A DNA stretch of 64,000 nucleotides from Euclidia mi (GCA_944739405.2 OX123192.2:50086486-50150485), one strand, 5' to 3'. Counted from the stretch's first letter, positions 21,200 through 34,575 are shown. The notes: generated from the letters alone by a model not told the origin. A program made the numbers and translations.

Positions 21200-21465
21200 T
21201 CTTCTTCTTCTACTTCGTGTGAGTTTGTGGCCAACTCTAGTGTCGGAGTTTTCAGACCGCCCGAAGGACTCCGACATGGCCTAACGACTCTTATCCTGAG
21301 ACAACAATCAAGACCGACAGCTTTACGTGCCCTCCGTAGCACGGTAGCGCTAAGATGTAAATGCCAGACATGGTAACCCATTCAAGTGGCGACCTGTGCA
21401 AGCGTTGCTTAACTTAGCCGATGTGTTACGAACGGCAAGTAAACTCTCGCTATGAGCGCTACAAA
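21200..21465 (-). mobile_element. 5S-rRNA-related SINE, copy 1
   Basis: On the minus strand it reads 'ctaagttaagcaacgcttgc' ... 'cacttgaatgggttaccatg' ... 'gcgctaccgtgctacggagg' ... 'aggccatgtcggagtccttc'. The first two blocks correspond to the internal promoter region of eukaryotic 5S rRNA (GTTAAGCAACG and CTTGGATGGGTGACC). The rest is unrelated to 5S. Other copies are at 47095-47345 and 57365-57555. Elements of this kind are called SINE3. This copy has mutations in both promoter-like words. Confidence 0.7.
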
Positions 21466-21469
21466 GAAA

Positions 21470-22214
21470 TTATTGATGCCAAGCCAGGATTGGAATCGGA
21501 TTTGAGATCTCCAGCTTAGCAGTCAGAATCACTGACTAAGCCTTATACCAACTGGCCAGTCGAAAAGGCTAAAAATCACGCAAGCAATGTAGTAGATTCA
21601 CCCAGTTCTCTATTTTCTGTTAAATTTTTAATACTGTTCGTCTTAAGAATACCTACATTTTTATTTTACTGCCGGATATTAAGCCCTGTATACTATCTTA
21701 CGCATGCCCGGGGGTTTAGCCAACTATTATTGCATTCAGTAAACACATCCACAATGGCTCCAGGTCCCTTTCATCTATTGAAAGCGATCTATTGAAAACG
21801 GCTGATAGCGTTTTAATAGATTCCTGATGATCATGAGCCATGAAGAGAATGTTCTGTTATTATGTTTTTATTTTTTTCCGTTATTGATCAAAGTATTTCA
21901 ATTTCTTAAATCTATTACACTCGTTTAAACCATAGAGGTTTTTATGCGAGCGTGAGTTCACCTTGTAGGACAAATACGACAGATTATACAATTTTGTTAC
22001 ATCATATAATACATGCATCATATCTTTCGTACTATTAGTAAAATACATAAGGCCTATTCATAATACTATATTACTATATTAATTAGTATATTTACTATAT
22101 TTTTTATTTTATTATGCAGCGATTTAGTTTTAAAAATCTTTTAGTACTGAGAGATTGAAGACTCTTTTGGTACATATCGCGCAAGACAAAATAAAACTAT
22201 TGTTAATGACACGT
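21470..22214. other. No supported gene
   Basis: A short tRNA-like word lies near 21485-21550 ('ggattggaatcggatttgag', 'gactaagccttataccaact'), possibly another SINE fragment. The remainder is AT-rich anonymous sequence. Confidence 0.35.
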
Positions 22215-22460
22215 GGTGTACGTAACGGACTGCCGAGACGATGGTCTCGGGTTCGATCTCCAGTTAACCCGGGCACACACCTCTGACTTTTCGTAGTTAT
22301 GTGTGCATTAAAAATGTTAATTATCGCTCGCTTAATAATGTGCCCTGTAGAAGGCAATAGGCTCGCCCCCTATTACATTGGGACCCGAAACATAACTGGC
22401 GAAGTGTGGGTGTGTAATAAACCTCTGCCTACCCCTTCGGGAATTAAAGGCGTGAAGTTA
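22215..22460 (+). mobile_element. SINE S1b subfamily copy
   Basis: The head includes GGTTCGATCTCC (B-box-like). The middle has the subfamily word 'cacacctctgacttttcg' followed by 'atgttaattatcgctcgctt'. The 3' half shows the S1 words 'ggcaataggctcgccccc', 'cctctgcctaccccttcg' and 'aaaggcgtgaagttatg'. Related S1b copies are at 38547-38748 and 59785-59985. Confidence 0.7.
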
Positions 22461-22504
22461 TGTTATGTAATGAAAATGTGTCTATTGTCTTTTGTAGACA
22501 TCAT

Positions 22505-22700
22505 CATCTTCTTGCCCTGGTCCCTATATATTTGGAGTCAGCGCAGTACGTCATTCGCTTCCTTTCTTATCTGTCGCTCTTCATCTGATCATTTACCCCT
22601 TTCTCTTTCATATCCATCCTCACACAGTCCATCCATCTTGGGTGCGTCTGTCTATTGGTCTGTCCGACGATTAGACATGGCTTCCGGTACGCGCTCCCGA
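22505..22700 (+). repeat. LINE 3'-UTR-like fragment
   Basis: The words 'cttcttgccctggtccc', 'ggagtcagcgcagtacgtc' and 'cctcacacagtccatccatc' resemble the 3' untranslated end of a widespread moth LINE. This is recognition from general familiarity; no coding region is attached. The open frame across it is incidental. Confidence 0.45.
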
Positions 22701-22779
22701 CTCTTCAAGCTACTGTACTCAAGTAACTCACTCAATACTCAAGCACACAGCTCAGTAGTAAAAAAAATTTAAAAACGAT

Positions 22780-24500
22780 TTAAAAATTACATATGACAGA
22801 TAATTATTATAATGCAGCCCACAGTATCGGTAATCATAAACAAGACTAAGATCAACCTTGCAATATTATCATTATTTAAGGATGTTATATAAAATAACGT
22901 TTCGTCTCCATAGAGACAAAATACGTGTACTGAGTCACAGCCCGTATTTTTTATCTTTATTATTTACAAGGTAAATCTTAGGCTGTACGAGAGTGTTCAC
23001 ATTATGAGGCACCGGCTGTTCAGACGGAAGACGGCGACCGGACGGCAGGCTCCAATCAGTGATATCAACTTACAATTTCAATATTCAATCTATCTATGGA
23101 TACAGAGGTTAGAGGTACACGTTTGACATATTTTTTCTATAGAACGTAGCTCAAATACATTTGTACCTATCTCAAATCTGTAAATCTACGGATACATTGG
23201 GTATTGAATTCAGTGGTTAGTGGAATTATATTAAAACTGGTAGTTATAACAATAGTCTGAAATCCAATCCGGCGTTCATTTTTAAATAATTTTCAAGTTC
23301 AGATTCGTACTTTTATTTATTAAAATGAACACTGATAATATAATTACCTAATATATAATTTGAACACTGATTTATTTAATATTCTTTTTTCTATTATTAA
23401 ACAAAACGAATAACTTCTATTTCGATTGTTTCCTAATTAAAATTAACTATTTTAGTGGCAATTTCAGTGGGAATGTCAGAAGAAATCTTTGGTTTTGGTT
23501 CTAGTGTCTGTTGGAGAGCTTCTTTTAGTTGTCATCACTGTCTCGTCGGCTCTTGTCGTTCACACTTCATCTTATTCGGGCATTAAGACGGCTCTTTACG
23601 TCCATCTAAACCGCCGGATCCGGCTAAGTGTGAACAGCGTCATACAAATTGTACTGCCACTGACGCATTTATCACCGGACCGGGTTAACAGCCGGTCCGG
23701 CTAAGTGGGAATACTCGCTTATGAGACGGTAAATATTGACAAGTCAACATGATCGTGCATTATTTCCTTTTGAGTTGTCTTGTGATGTCGTCACATTCCA
23801 AACATAGTACGACTTGATGATCAGGGTATTGCATATGCCTTCGCACAGCGCTTACATCACTTTTTTGTTGACCGATTTTGCTGGCCATTCTTTGGGGATC
23901 AGACGGTTGCGTCTCATCTTTGGACTCTTAAAAGCCATTTCGTTTTAATGTGCAGAGACAAGTCGTACAGAAAGTCTCCGTCAATCCGCCTTAAAATCAT
24001 GTTTGTCTTGCAGCCAAGCCAGCACACGATTTTTGGCATCAGAATCCATTATTTTCACTAGAAAACAAAAAAGCATATAATATAATATTAAATACACAGA
24101 TTAAAAGTAAAGAACGCTTATAATAGTAATTAAATAAACACAAAAAGGTAATCGACACTTACCTTTTATTTTTACGCAAATAGTCGCATCTACTACTATA
24201 GTACAAAACGTTTTTTGACGGCAATTTACTGTATCGTGCGCAAACGCCACGGTGAGACGTCTCCAGTCACACTAATTTATTGCGTAATGTAGTCACAATA
24301 GCCACCGAGGCGGGGGGATAGATAAAAAATAAAGACATGGCCCGGTAGTAATCGCAAGCTATCTACTATAGTAGAGCGCGCATGTACTCTAGTGTTAATA
24401 TACGCGGGTTTGTATTATAGTCCACTATATTGTGAATACATCGAAACAATGTGTTCATATCGATAATTTACTCAAATGACAACAGTGATAATTTTATAAA
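22780..24500. other. Mostly anonymous upstream region of UGT-A
   Basis: AT-rich apart from a GC-rich patch at about 23540-23720, which contains a 10-bp inverted pair (GTTCACACTT 23558-23567 with AAGTGTGAAC 23626-23635) and two CCGG-TCCGGCTAAGTG-like words. That patch could be a tiny foldback element. No promoter for UGT-A is convincing. Confidence 0.35.
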
Positions 24501-27175
24501 ATGATAGTATTATTATTTTTTATTATAATTTTTCTAGTAAGTCCAAATGATAGCGCAAGAATATGAGCAGTATTTCCATCCATCAATTAGTCATCAAGTA
24601 GCGTTTCGTCCATTGACTCAAGAACTAGCGAAGCATGGACATGATGTTGTCATCGTAACACCCGATCCAGCATTTCCGAAAGGAAGACCGCCACCAAATC
24701 TGAAAGAAATTGATGTTGATGATATATCACACAAGATATGAGGAAATACTTTCTTAAAAACGTCCAAAGGAAACAAGAACGATTAACGAACGCAGTTTGA
24801 AACAATCTTAGGCGCAGCTGCTGTGATAGTGGACGCAATACTAAAAGACCCCAGGTGGAACAAATGATTCACGACGAAAATCAAAAATTTGATTTAATCC
24901 TCTTAGAAGCTTGTATTAGACCTGCGCTTATATTTTCGCATATATACAAAGTGCGTGTGATACTAGTGAGCTCTTTTGGTGTAACTTTTGATAATAACCC
25001 AGCTATCGTTATATGTTCCTGTCCATCCATTTCTGTATCCAACATATTCAAACCAAAAATTTAACAATCTTACGCCCTGGGAAAAAGCCGTAGAACTTTA
25101 CAACAATGTTATGTTAGATATCAATTTTGAAAATTTTAAGGCAATAGAACATAGTGTACTTAAAAATCATGTCAATGATTTGCCATCTATGGATGAATTA
25201 AATAATAATGTGCACATGTTGTTATTGAATATTAATCAAGTATTAGCTGGAAACCGACCAGTGCCTCCGAATGTAATATTTATGGATGGAATACACCAAA
25301 TACCCGACAAGGAGTTACCAAATGTAAGTCAATATTTTTCGTATAAGGTATGTACATTTAACAATATGGTTAAACTATGTAAACACTACAATATCATAAA
25401 TAATTAAATACAAAAGTTATCATTGATAGAAATTCTATAAAATTTTATCATAAAGTGAATACAAATTGTGACGGTAACAAAAGTGAATATTCAGTTTTGA
25501 TCATCATATTATTTGTTTTGAATTACTACGTGCTTGTGATTCGTTTCAAATATATAAGTGCGTGTATAAATCGTAAAATTTCATCATTTTATTACGGTAA
25601 CAGTAAATTATTTACTTAGCTTACAACAATTTACTTAAACAAATCGATTAATTCTTCCCCTCTTCTAGTTTTGCCTCAGCGCTTTAAAGAAGAAACAAGT
25701 CTTTACTGCAACTTATGAAAATTGTTTTGAATGACTTAACAGATTGATTATGTTATTAAAATAGATTAGTATTTTTTTGGGTCACGCCAATATCTTCGAA
25801 GGGGTAGGCAGAGGTGTAATATTATCTAGTAGCACCACAAGTTTATTTTTTGTATTCGAAAATTCTTAAAAATTCTAGGATAAAATTCTATCGCCAAAAA
25901 TATTTATTATGATAGATTTAGAAACGGACTGCATTATTTATCTTCATTCACAGGATCTCAACTCCAATTTAGATTCTTCAAAAGGAGGAGTAATCTACAT
26001 AAGTTTTGGCACAAACGTAAACCCTTCACAAATACCGTCAGAGAAAATACAAACCTTAGTGCAAGCATCTTCAAAAGTGCCTTATGATGTGTTATGGAAG
26101 ACGAATTGCCTGGACAGACGAGCAATATCAAAATAGCCAAGTGGTTGCCGCAATCTGACTTGCTGAGTAAGTGCTTTGAACTTTTTCTTTATAATTTTAT
26201 TATGTTTCCTATAACGGCTATTTTTAATTCATTTTAGTTTTGTTTTATGATTGCAGGATTTTATTGAGAGATGTAGATAGATTAGGGTGCCCTTTGTATT
26301 TATTTGAAGTATTTACTAGATTTTAGAGCGATGTTTAGATCTGATACCTTGTATAACATTAACAGATTATTAATGCTTAGATGTTTTGCGTTCAAATTGT
26401 TGGATATCAGATTTTTATCTTATGTATTTTCAGAACATTCAAAGATAAAGCTTTATATTACCTATGGAGGTCTCCAGTCAACAGATAAGGCAATAACAGC
26501 TGGAGTACCTTATTGGAATGCCTATGTTAGGCGATCAGTGGTTTACCGTGGAACGATACGAATACCTTAAGATGGAAATGAGACTCGATATGGAAACACT
26601 TACTGAAGAGAAGTTAATAAAATCCATGAAAACTATCATTCAAGACGATAGCTTTGTTATATTCATTTTCCATCTATTATAATAAACACGACAACAAAAT
26701 GAGAAAGCAATGTACTTTATCCTGTCAAATGAAACTAAAAGGTTTCTACTACTAAGGACTTGTTAATCAATTAAGATTAGTAAGTATATGTCAAGGCAAG
26801 CAATACCAATTATTCTACCCTGACCAAACCAATGTATTCGTACATAAGGTCTATACAATTTTAGTATCGGTAAATACGTAATTTTCTTCTGCAGTTACCG
26901 ACGAAACATCGTCAAGTTACGAGAAATTATGCAGGATGAACCTATGAGCCCATTGGCTCGCGCCGTATGGTGGACTGAGTATGTATTACGTCACGGAGGA
27001 GCCAAGCATCTTCGGTCGCCTGCAGCCAACATCAGCTGGTCACAGTACCTCGAACTTGACTTGGTGTTTGCTGCTTTAGCAGTTTATTAACAGCTGTTGC
27101 TATACTTATTATAGCACCTCGTTTTATTTATAATTTTGCTATAAGGAATTACGAAAGTGAAAAAATTAAACGGAC
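24501..27175 (+). pseudogene. UGT-A: UDP-glycosyltransferase pseudogene
   Basis: Four exons are recognisable: 24501-25323, 25954-26166, 26434-26651 and from 26895. Exon 1 starts with a hydrophobic leader (MIVLLFFIIIFLVSPNDSAR), then hits a TGA where UGT-B has a leucine, and shifts frame. Further lesions are a TGA for tryptophan (24739-24741), a TAA at 24784, frameshifts near 24850 and 25015, a deletion of about 10 bases in exon 2 near 26100, a 2-base deletion in the exon 3 sugar-donor motif near 26505, loss of the exon 3 donor (GT changed to CT at 26652), and a frameshift plus stop in the membrane anchor of exon 4. Exon order, phases and wording follow UGT-B closely, so it is a decayed tandem duplicate. 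No product is expected. Confidence 0.92.
25785..25830 (-). mobile_element. SINE S1 3'-end fragment in UGT-A intron 1
   Basis: 'tcacgcc' and 'tcgaaggggtaggcagaggt' are the 3' end of family S1 on the minus strand. Only about 45 bp is present. Confidence 0.5.
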
Positions 27176-27179
27176 TTCA

Positions 27180-28796
27180 CATGTTTTTTGTAGTTTTTAT
27201 TCGAATTATTTTGCAACACCGGGATAAATTTAGCATTACGGTTTTTGGCGATTGCGATTGCTAGAAGTGCAAAGAGGGCCAATAACATTAATTGTAGATA
27301 GTCATAACTAAAGTCAATTGATTTAACTGAAATAATGTTTATATTTTAGAAAAAAGTTGTTTTTATATATAATACAAAAATATCGTAACTTTTATTTTCA
27401 TAAAATACATCTTATAATTCGTACATACCAATACATACAGTTCCAACATTTTATCATCGATAAGTTTAGACCTTTCACGTAGATCAATTGCCTACAAAGA
27501 TAAGCAGATAGTTTAAGATATCTAATAGATAAAACACTGCTAGACATTACGCACAGCTACACTTGCAAGGTAATATCAGAAACTTTTGTGTTTCTGATAA
27601 TTAATTTCACAAGGCTTTTATAGGAACTATTAAGGGCCTACATGATATACAGATCTTTTTCCACTTTTATACAACTGTTTAGGCAGCGCATGCAAATTAT
27701 TTCATTTAGGCTAATTCATTTTGAGCTAGTGGCATTTGTTAAATAATAAGTGGGCCAGAAAAGCTCCTGAGAACTTTGACCGTGTTTGAATGCATAAACT
27801 CAAAGCAATATAAAAAAATAATAAGAAAATATAACTCATGTTTATAGATAATATTACTAAGTCGTTGTTTTCGCTTCTTTTAAGTATGTAATTCTCCGTT
27901 TACGCGCCTATTTTCTCTGTATCTATTCTTATCTTTGTTATGTCATCATTCATAATTTTGTCTCGTAACATAATTATCAACCATCGTTTTTATTTTTTTG
28001 TACCTTCCCACTAATTTTAATTTTTTTGTTTACAGCTTCGATAGTTTTCGATGTCATCTTTATTTGACATAATAATTATGAAATCAGTGAAGTTACTTTT
28101 ATGGGTTGCGTTCAGAAATCAATAAATTTTTAACTAAGATATTTTGTGTCCAGTTATAATTTTATTAAGTTTTGTTTTTCCTGTCAAACTTTGTTGTGTA
28201 ATTTTTTGTGTATGTGAGTGCTGGCAGGTGGTAAAGTAAATATACATGGCGAATCTATAAGGGCCAGTTTTTTGCCATTTTCGGCTATGAAACCCTAAAA
28301 AGAAGATCAATGAAGTAGAAATTCTAAATGACCACTGTACAAATTATAGTTTGCTACTAAATATTAAATAAAATCTTGCCTTTAATACATTATTAGTACA
28401 TAATTCGTATCGATTATAAGTAAACAATACATCACTGGTATCTAATTTGCCTCATCAGCATTAGACGGAAGTATCTATTAATATTTATAAACAATTAATT
28501 AACTTGATCAACCACTATACGCTGATAGTGAGCAGTGTAAATAAAACAAGTCTCATAATTTTACAATTCAGCAGCTTTATTTCAATCATCGCTTTATATA
28601 AAATTTAAACACTAGTTTTCTGTGCTTCAGTATATGTATAGCTTTTACCATTCAAAATTTTACCTCTCTTAATATTTTTAACAAGTAAATACGTAATAAG
28701 CACTAGAAAATGTCATATATGTATTGTTTTGCTTATTTTTATGTGCAACTCCACACTATGAGCACTATATTATTTTACAATCATTCAATCAACAGA
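27180..28796. other. Intergenic, no feature recognised
   Basis: AT-rich sequence between UGT-A and the SINE at 28797. No open frame with recognisable motifs and no repeated word matched elsewhere in the window. Confidence 0.4.
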
Positions 28797-28935
28797 TACA
28801 AAGTACACCCAGAGACGAATCCACTTTGTAGATCACACGAAGTATTGCCTCGTGTGGGATTCGTGCCCATGACACTCTGTGATCAGTCAGTCAAGTGGTG
28901 AGGGGCAGCTTAAACCACTACACCATGAGTGCACT
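28797..28935 (-). mobile_element. SINE family S3, partial
   Basis: 'cacccagagacgaatcca', 'gatcacacgaagtattgcct', 'cgtgtgggattcgtgccc' and 'cttaaaccactacaccatga' match the head half of the better copies at 50580-50790 and 56517-56722. Read on the minus strand, the last word is a tRNA-like A box (TGGTGTAGTGGTTTAAG) and the third is the B-box region, altered here. Confidence 0.65.
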
Positions 28936-29608
28936 GTATGTTGTTAACTTGTAAAAAAACAAAAAATAAGTTAATTTACTGGATACACGCATTATTTGAA
29001 TGTTTGCACCATCATTTTGCATACTAGCAAGTTTGAAACAAGTTATTAATCAAAAATGTCTTTTTCAAATTCGAAGCTACATTTCTTCTTTAGTAGGTAC
29101 ATCTTGTGATAGAAGCATAGAAAAAAGCAATACCTGTATTATTTTGTACTAACGAATTATATTTTTTATTTCATTTTAAAAGACAACGCATGTTTCAGCA
29201 AAATGAAGTAAGAGTCGCCGATCGCCTTTAAAATTCAAGCAACAGACTCACATTATACCTAGAATCGAAAAAACAATATTTAGGGACTACTTCCAGCACG
29301 GCTGCATTGGGATTGCCCCACCGAACTTCGCGCAGTATCTTATACTACTAAGCCATTCATGCAATTATTACGGTTATAAATTTAAAACATCGTTCTTTAC
29401 AATATTTCTTATGAATTATGGTTCAAATTGTATTCCTGACAATGTAAATAGTGACTTAGCGCATTCAATCACTGAAATAGCTGTTTTTATTCTGTCTAAT
29501 GACATATTCACGTGCACTAAGGATGTCTTCAATACAAACAAATAATGATAAATACAGTACTCATGTCCGACGGTTCGTAATACCACTTAATAGTCTGCTG
29601 ATGTAAAT

Positions 29609-29616
29609 TATAAATA
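29609..29616 (+). promoter_or_regulatory. Possible TATA box of UGT-B
   Basis: TATAAATA lies 55 bases upstream of the first in-frame ATG (29671) of UGT-B. A start about 30 bases downstream would fall near 29640, giving a short leader. No strong initiator consensus is visible, so this is a weak call. Confidence 0.3.
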
Positions 29617-29670
29617 AGACAGTCACTGTTTCTCATTATTACATCCTACTTGGATGTCAGCGGTAGCAAA

Positions 29671-32600
29671 ATGTCAGTATTAGTATTTTTAATCTCGTGC
29701 TATTTATTCTTAGTTAACCCAAGTGAATCAGCAAGAATATTGGCAGTGTTTCCAGTTCCTTCAATAAGTCACCAAGTAGTGTTTCGTCCACTGACTCAAG
29801 AGTTAGCCCAGCGTGGACATGAGGTAGTTGCCATCACAACTGATCCAGTATTTCCAAAAGGAGGAACGCCGCCAAATCTAACAGAAATAGATGTTCATGA
29901 TATATCATACAAAATATGGCGAGATACATTTATGACGACGTCCAAAGGAAATAAAAATGACATACAGACACAGTTGGAAATAATCCTAGATGCTCTCATT
30001 ATGATAGTGGACGCGCAATTGAAAGATAATCAAGTGAAAAAAATTATATATGATAAAAATCAAAAATTTGATTTGATTCTTTCTGAAGCTTGTGTGAGAC
30101 CTGCGCTTGTATTTTCACACATATTTAAAGTAGCTGTGATACAAGTGAGCTCTTTTGGTGCATCTCTTGATAATTTTGCTACCATCGGTGCCCCATTGCA
30201 CCCATTTTTGTATCCAGCCGTTACAAGTCAAAGATTCAACAATCTAACACTGGTGGAAAAAGTTATCGAATTTTATAACAATTACATGATGGACAGCCTT
30301 TTCGAAAATTTAAAGACAAAGGAACACAACATACTTAAAAGTCATGTTAAAGATGTACCGACAATAGATGAATTAAATAATAACGTGGACATGCTATTTT
30401 TGAATGTTCACCCTATATTTGCTGGTATTCGACCAGTGCCTCCAACCGTTATATTTATGGGTGGATTGCATCAAAAGCAAGATAAAGAGTTACCAGCTGT
30501 AAGTATATGGCAGTGTTCGTTATATTTATTCAGCTGCCTGTCACATAATTATAACTAGGTCAGTCACTAATGTGTACCAGTGTTGAAAGTTTTATGTGTT
30601 CAACTACATAAAAATAATATTCAAAATAAGAAACGTGAGATTGATAGTACATTATTGTGTTTGGTGATATCATTATCTTTACCTGTATAATATTTTTTAT
30701 TTTTAACACTACACGGAAATATAAGAATATATCTTATTGTTAAATTAAAATTTATTTTGTTTTCTATGACCAGACCAGATGCAGAGCAGTATCAATAAAT
30801 AATACTGGTGCAACTCGAGCTCAGCTAGTTGCTTATAAAGCAAAAACAAATTAATTCTGAGTCCATGGTCCAGTGGATCCGTCTGCTGAGCACGCAGTCC
30901 CGGGTTCGATTCCGGGGATGGGCAAAAGTGATATTGGGTTTTTCCAAATTCCCTGCAATACAACGAAGTCTGGCAAAGTGTCCGGTAACGGCACTACTGT
31001 TATTACGCGGTTATTAATTAATAACATGGCGAAATCTGGGTGTACTATTACACCTAGGCAGAGGTGTCCTTGCCCTTCGGGGTAAAGGCATGATTCTATA
31101 AAAAACTATTTTCCCTCTAAGTAATACTATGTCAATTTTCTGATCTCTATGACTGCAGGATCTCAAGACCTATTTAGATTCGTCAAAAAATGGAGTTATC
31201 TATATAAGTTATGGCACGAATGTAGATCCTTCAAAATTGCCACCAGAGAGAGTGCAAATTTTAGTGCAAGCATTTTCTAAATTAGCTTACGACGTGTTGT
31301 GGAAATGGGACAAAGATGAATTGCCTGGACGGACAAGTAATATCAAAATATTCAAGTGGCTTCCGCAATCTGACTTACTCAGTAAGTTTATTTAAATAAT
31401 AAGCCTTATCACATTTTACTCTAGCACTTTAAACATGTGATGATATAATTTAGGCACTAGCTGTTTCCCGCGGTTTCACCCGCATCCTGAGAGAACTACT
31501 TTGCGTAACTGGTTAATTTATAGCCTAAGCTACTCCTTAGTACATCAGCTATCCGCCAGTGAATGTCACGTAAAAATCGGTTTAGCCATTCCAGCGATTA
31601 GCGAAAACAAACAGACAGACAGGCAGACAAAAATGTAAATAATGTCATTTCGGTATATGTACCGTGAATCATACTCCCATACGCATTTTGTAAAAAGCGG
31701 CTATTTTAATATTACAAACAGACACTCCAATTTTATTTATATGTATACATAAGAAGTACTCATTCAATAAATTAGATCAGAAGTTTATTAGGAATAAGGA
31801 CAAACCTCTCTGACGACGACTATCCATTGCAGTAGAATATATTTTAAATTCTGTATTGTAATTATTTATAAATAAATCAATAGGTAGGTACCTATGGCCG
31901 CAATATCAGTCTGGTCCAATGTTAATGGAATTTTAGATAATTCTTATCATAATATAGGCAGAATTCATTTCTTATACGTGCCTGCAGTCTTTTAACGAGA
32001 TCTCGCGTCAGATAAATATCGACTTATTCGATACCAGTATTTCGAAGATAAGAAAAATATTAAATAATGTTTGCTTTTCATAATGTTATCTTCTCATAAC
32101 AGAACTATTGTGCTGTTTTAATTTATTATAGTTTATCTTCTTTTTACCCTTTGTGCTTTAATGCATATTTATGTATATAATTTATTAGGAAGTATATAAT
32201 ATTGAAATGTCTACCGACAGTTACTTTCTATAAAACTATATTTTCAATGTTTTCTATCTGTGGAAACTTTGAAATGGCCTTTTTGTGTGTATTTTTCTTC
32301 TTATTGTATATGTTAGCTGTAAGTTTGCCTAATAATACAAAATAAAATTAAAATAAAATAAAGTTAGCCAGTAGAAAATATTATAAGTAGGATCTGGTGT
32401 CCATGGCGCTCAAGTCTAATATCAATGATATTATATCAATGATGGTATTTCGACTTAATAAACGTACTTTTATTACGAACAAAACCTTGAACAAAGCCTT
32501 GAAAATCAGCGGATGCTTAGGTACGTTAGGAACATTACATTTTTGATAAAAAAATCACTTTCTCGTGACTAAGTTAAGGTTACTGAATTCACGCGCGTAT

Positions 32601-33889
32601 ATCACTTACCTTTTTAATCCATGTATTTATGATATTCTTATTCTAACTAAATATGTCACCAGCCATCGTCAACTGATGATTTTTATCAGCATGTGTATCA
32701 ATCAGGATTGCACAACATTGTGCAATCTGTTTTAAAATCAGTTTTAAAAAGTTTACACAACATATAGCAATACTACTTGACACTTCAGTAGGTGTTTGAA
32801 CGATTCACTAAGGTTTTTTTTGTTTATTTAATAAAAAAGCATATTCAATTTAAAATACTAATAACTGAAAATGAAAAATTGTGTGATGATGTTTGATGCG
32901 TTTAATATATAAGACCTGTTATGATTATTTGATAAAATTTCAGAACATCCAAAAATAAAGCTATTCATAACGCAAGGAGGTCTCCAATCTACGGATGAGG
33001 CCATAACAGCTGGAGTACCACTAATTGGAATGCCTATGCTAGGAGATCAGTGGTACAATGTGGAGAAATACGAATACCATAAAATTGGAATAAGAGTTGA
33101 CATGGAAACGCTCACCGAGGAAATCTTTATTAAAGCAATCAACACTGTCATTGGAGACATCAGGTTTGTGGCAATATTTTTCTTACTCAGAGCGTATTAT
33201 TAAAATATATAGCTAGGGCAGCTACATATTTTTATCTTTTTATTTACAGATGAGTTACTTTAAATAATTAGTTTAAGAATTTTCAATCAATATGGGTTCA
33301 CATTTTAAATTACTTCATTGACATACAATTGAATGCCAATGAAGTAATTTAAGCCTGTTGCAGTCCATTACTGGTTCTAAGCTTCTCCAATGTCACAACA
33401 TCGAGCTCGATTTTTGGCTCTTCGTGTTCAGCCGCTGTCAGCTACTTTACGTACCTATATCGTCACTCCAACTCCTTTCCTTCAAATACTAGGAATCCAA
33501 GCTATGCTATATGCTACTTTTATGATTACCTAAATCATAAAAGTAGGTTTTAAATCGTCTTTATCTGTTTTAATGTTTGTTGTGTTTGTTTTAATAATTA
33601 CAGTTACCAACGAAATATCGTCAAGCTACGAGAAGTTATGCGAGATGAACCGATGAGTCCATTGGATCGCGCTGTGTGGTGGACAGAGTATGTATTACGT
33701 CACGGAGGAGCCAAGCATCTTCGATCGCCTGCAGCCAACATTACCTGGTCACAATATCTCGAACTAGAACTGATATTCGCAGCATTATTTGTTTTGTTAG
33801 CAGCTGTCGCAATGCTTATTTTAGTAATTCGTTTTATCTATACATTTATTCTTAGAAATTATGTAAGTGTTAAAATTAAACAATCATGA
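29671..33889 (+). CDS. UGT-B: UDP-glycosyltransferase, apparently intact
   Basis: Exons 29671-30498, 31159-31381, 32944-33163 and 33604-33889 all have GT/AG borders. They join in phases 0, 1 and 2 into 1557 bases (about 518 residues), the usual insect UGT length. ATG 29671 was chosen because it begins a signal peptide (MSVLVFLISCYLFLVNPSES) followed by RILAVF; the frame upstream has no ATG. Residues 31-35 (SISHQ) carry the conserved N-terminal histidine H34. The sugar-donor motif starts at FITQGGLQS (358-366) and ends PMLGDQW with D385-Q386. Exon 4 encodes the 'EYVLRHGGAKHLRSPAANI' region, a membrane helix and the tail KIKQS, which fits a KxKxx ER-retrieval signal. The enzyme should transfer glucose from UDP-glucose to small lipophilic acceptors at the luminal ER membrane. 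The wording resembles lepidopteran UGT33, but the family number is unconfirmed. A SINE occupies intron 1. Confidence 0.93.
30850..31097 (+). mobile_element. SINE S1 in UGT-B intron 1
   Basis: The tRNA-like head is 'atggtccagtggatccg' with B box GGTTCGATTCC (about 30903-30913). It is followed by 'gatattgggtttttcc', 'ggtaacggcactactgttat' and the tail 'cttcggggtaaaggcatgat'. It lies in the same orientation as UGT-B and entirely within intron 1 (30499-31158), so splicing removes it. Confidence 0.75.
31445..31650 (+). repeat. Family R repeat in UGT-B intron 2
   Basis: 'ctagctgtttcccgcggttt', 'cacccgcatcctgagag', 'aaaatcggtttagcc' and 'aaacagacagacaggcagac' resemble 34345-34575. This is a common moth repeat. 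It lies in the 1562-base intron 2 of UGT-B. Confidence 0.6.
33305..33352. repeat. 16-bp hairpin in UGT-B intron 3
   Basis: TTAAATTACTTCATTG (33305-33320) is perfectly complementary to 33337-33352 around a 16-base loop. It lies in intron 3 and has no obvious link to splicing signals. Confidence 0.8.
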
Positions 33890-34344
33890 TATATTATTAC
33901 TTTCTTGGTTTTACTTGTTTATAGACTTGACTTTCTTAGCTCACTAAGACATACATACAATTATTGCATAATCTTCCGTTCTTTACGCATTCAATCCTGA
34001 GTGAAAATTGAAATCTTTATCTTTATTATCTCCAAAGCTTCTGACAATTCTAAGACAAAGTAGGAAATATTATTTCGAAATTGCCTGAGGTTAAATATTA
34101 ACATTAAGACGTAGAATCGATACTACCATAGTACAGACTACCTATTAAATTTTGTTCCATCTTTTAATAACTTTGTTGGTAAATAATTTTATGGTTTATT
34201 TACGCCAAAGACTAACCACAACTTATTAACAAATCAACAGATTCTACAACTTCCAACGTAAACAAGATAATAATTTTAATCAAAGTGTGGAATTTCACAA
34301 TGTTTTTGGAGTTGCAAATTTGAGATATTCCGTAAAATATTTTC
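33890..34344. other. 3' flank of UGT-B
   Basis: AT-rich sequence following the stop codon. I do not see a canonical AATAAA within a few hundred bases, so the 3' end of the transcript is undefined. Confidence 0.4.
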
Positions 34345-34575
34345 AGACTAGCCGTTTCCCGCGGTTTCACCCATGTCCTGAGGGTACCCGAAAAACCCAA
34401 ATATCTCACGGACCCCTTTTTTTTTCTAAAATAAAATATAGCCTATGTTACTTGCAGATAATGTAGCTTTCTAATGGTGAAAGAATTTTTTAAATCGGTT
34501 CAGTAGTTTTTGAGTTTATCCATTACAAACAAAAGTACCAATTTTTCCTCTTTATAATATTAGTGTAGAAATATG
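34345..34575 (+). repeat. Family R repeat
   Basis: 'actagccgtttcccgcggtt', 'tcacccatgtcctgag', 'agcctatgttacttgcagat', 'aaatcggttcagtagttttt' and 'cctctttataatattagtgt'. This is the most complete copy in the window of a repeat also found at 8655, 11975 and 31445. Confidence 0.65.

Noticed and set aside
30850..30920. tRNA-like segments with A and B boxes (also at 5478, 41660, 50317, 52470, 54741 and 56650)
   Set aside because: They are heads of SINEs followed by a shared non-tRNA body. No cloverleaf with paired acceptor stem can be drawn, so they are not tRNA genes.
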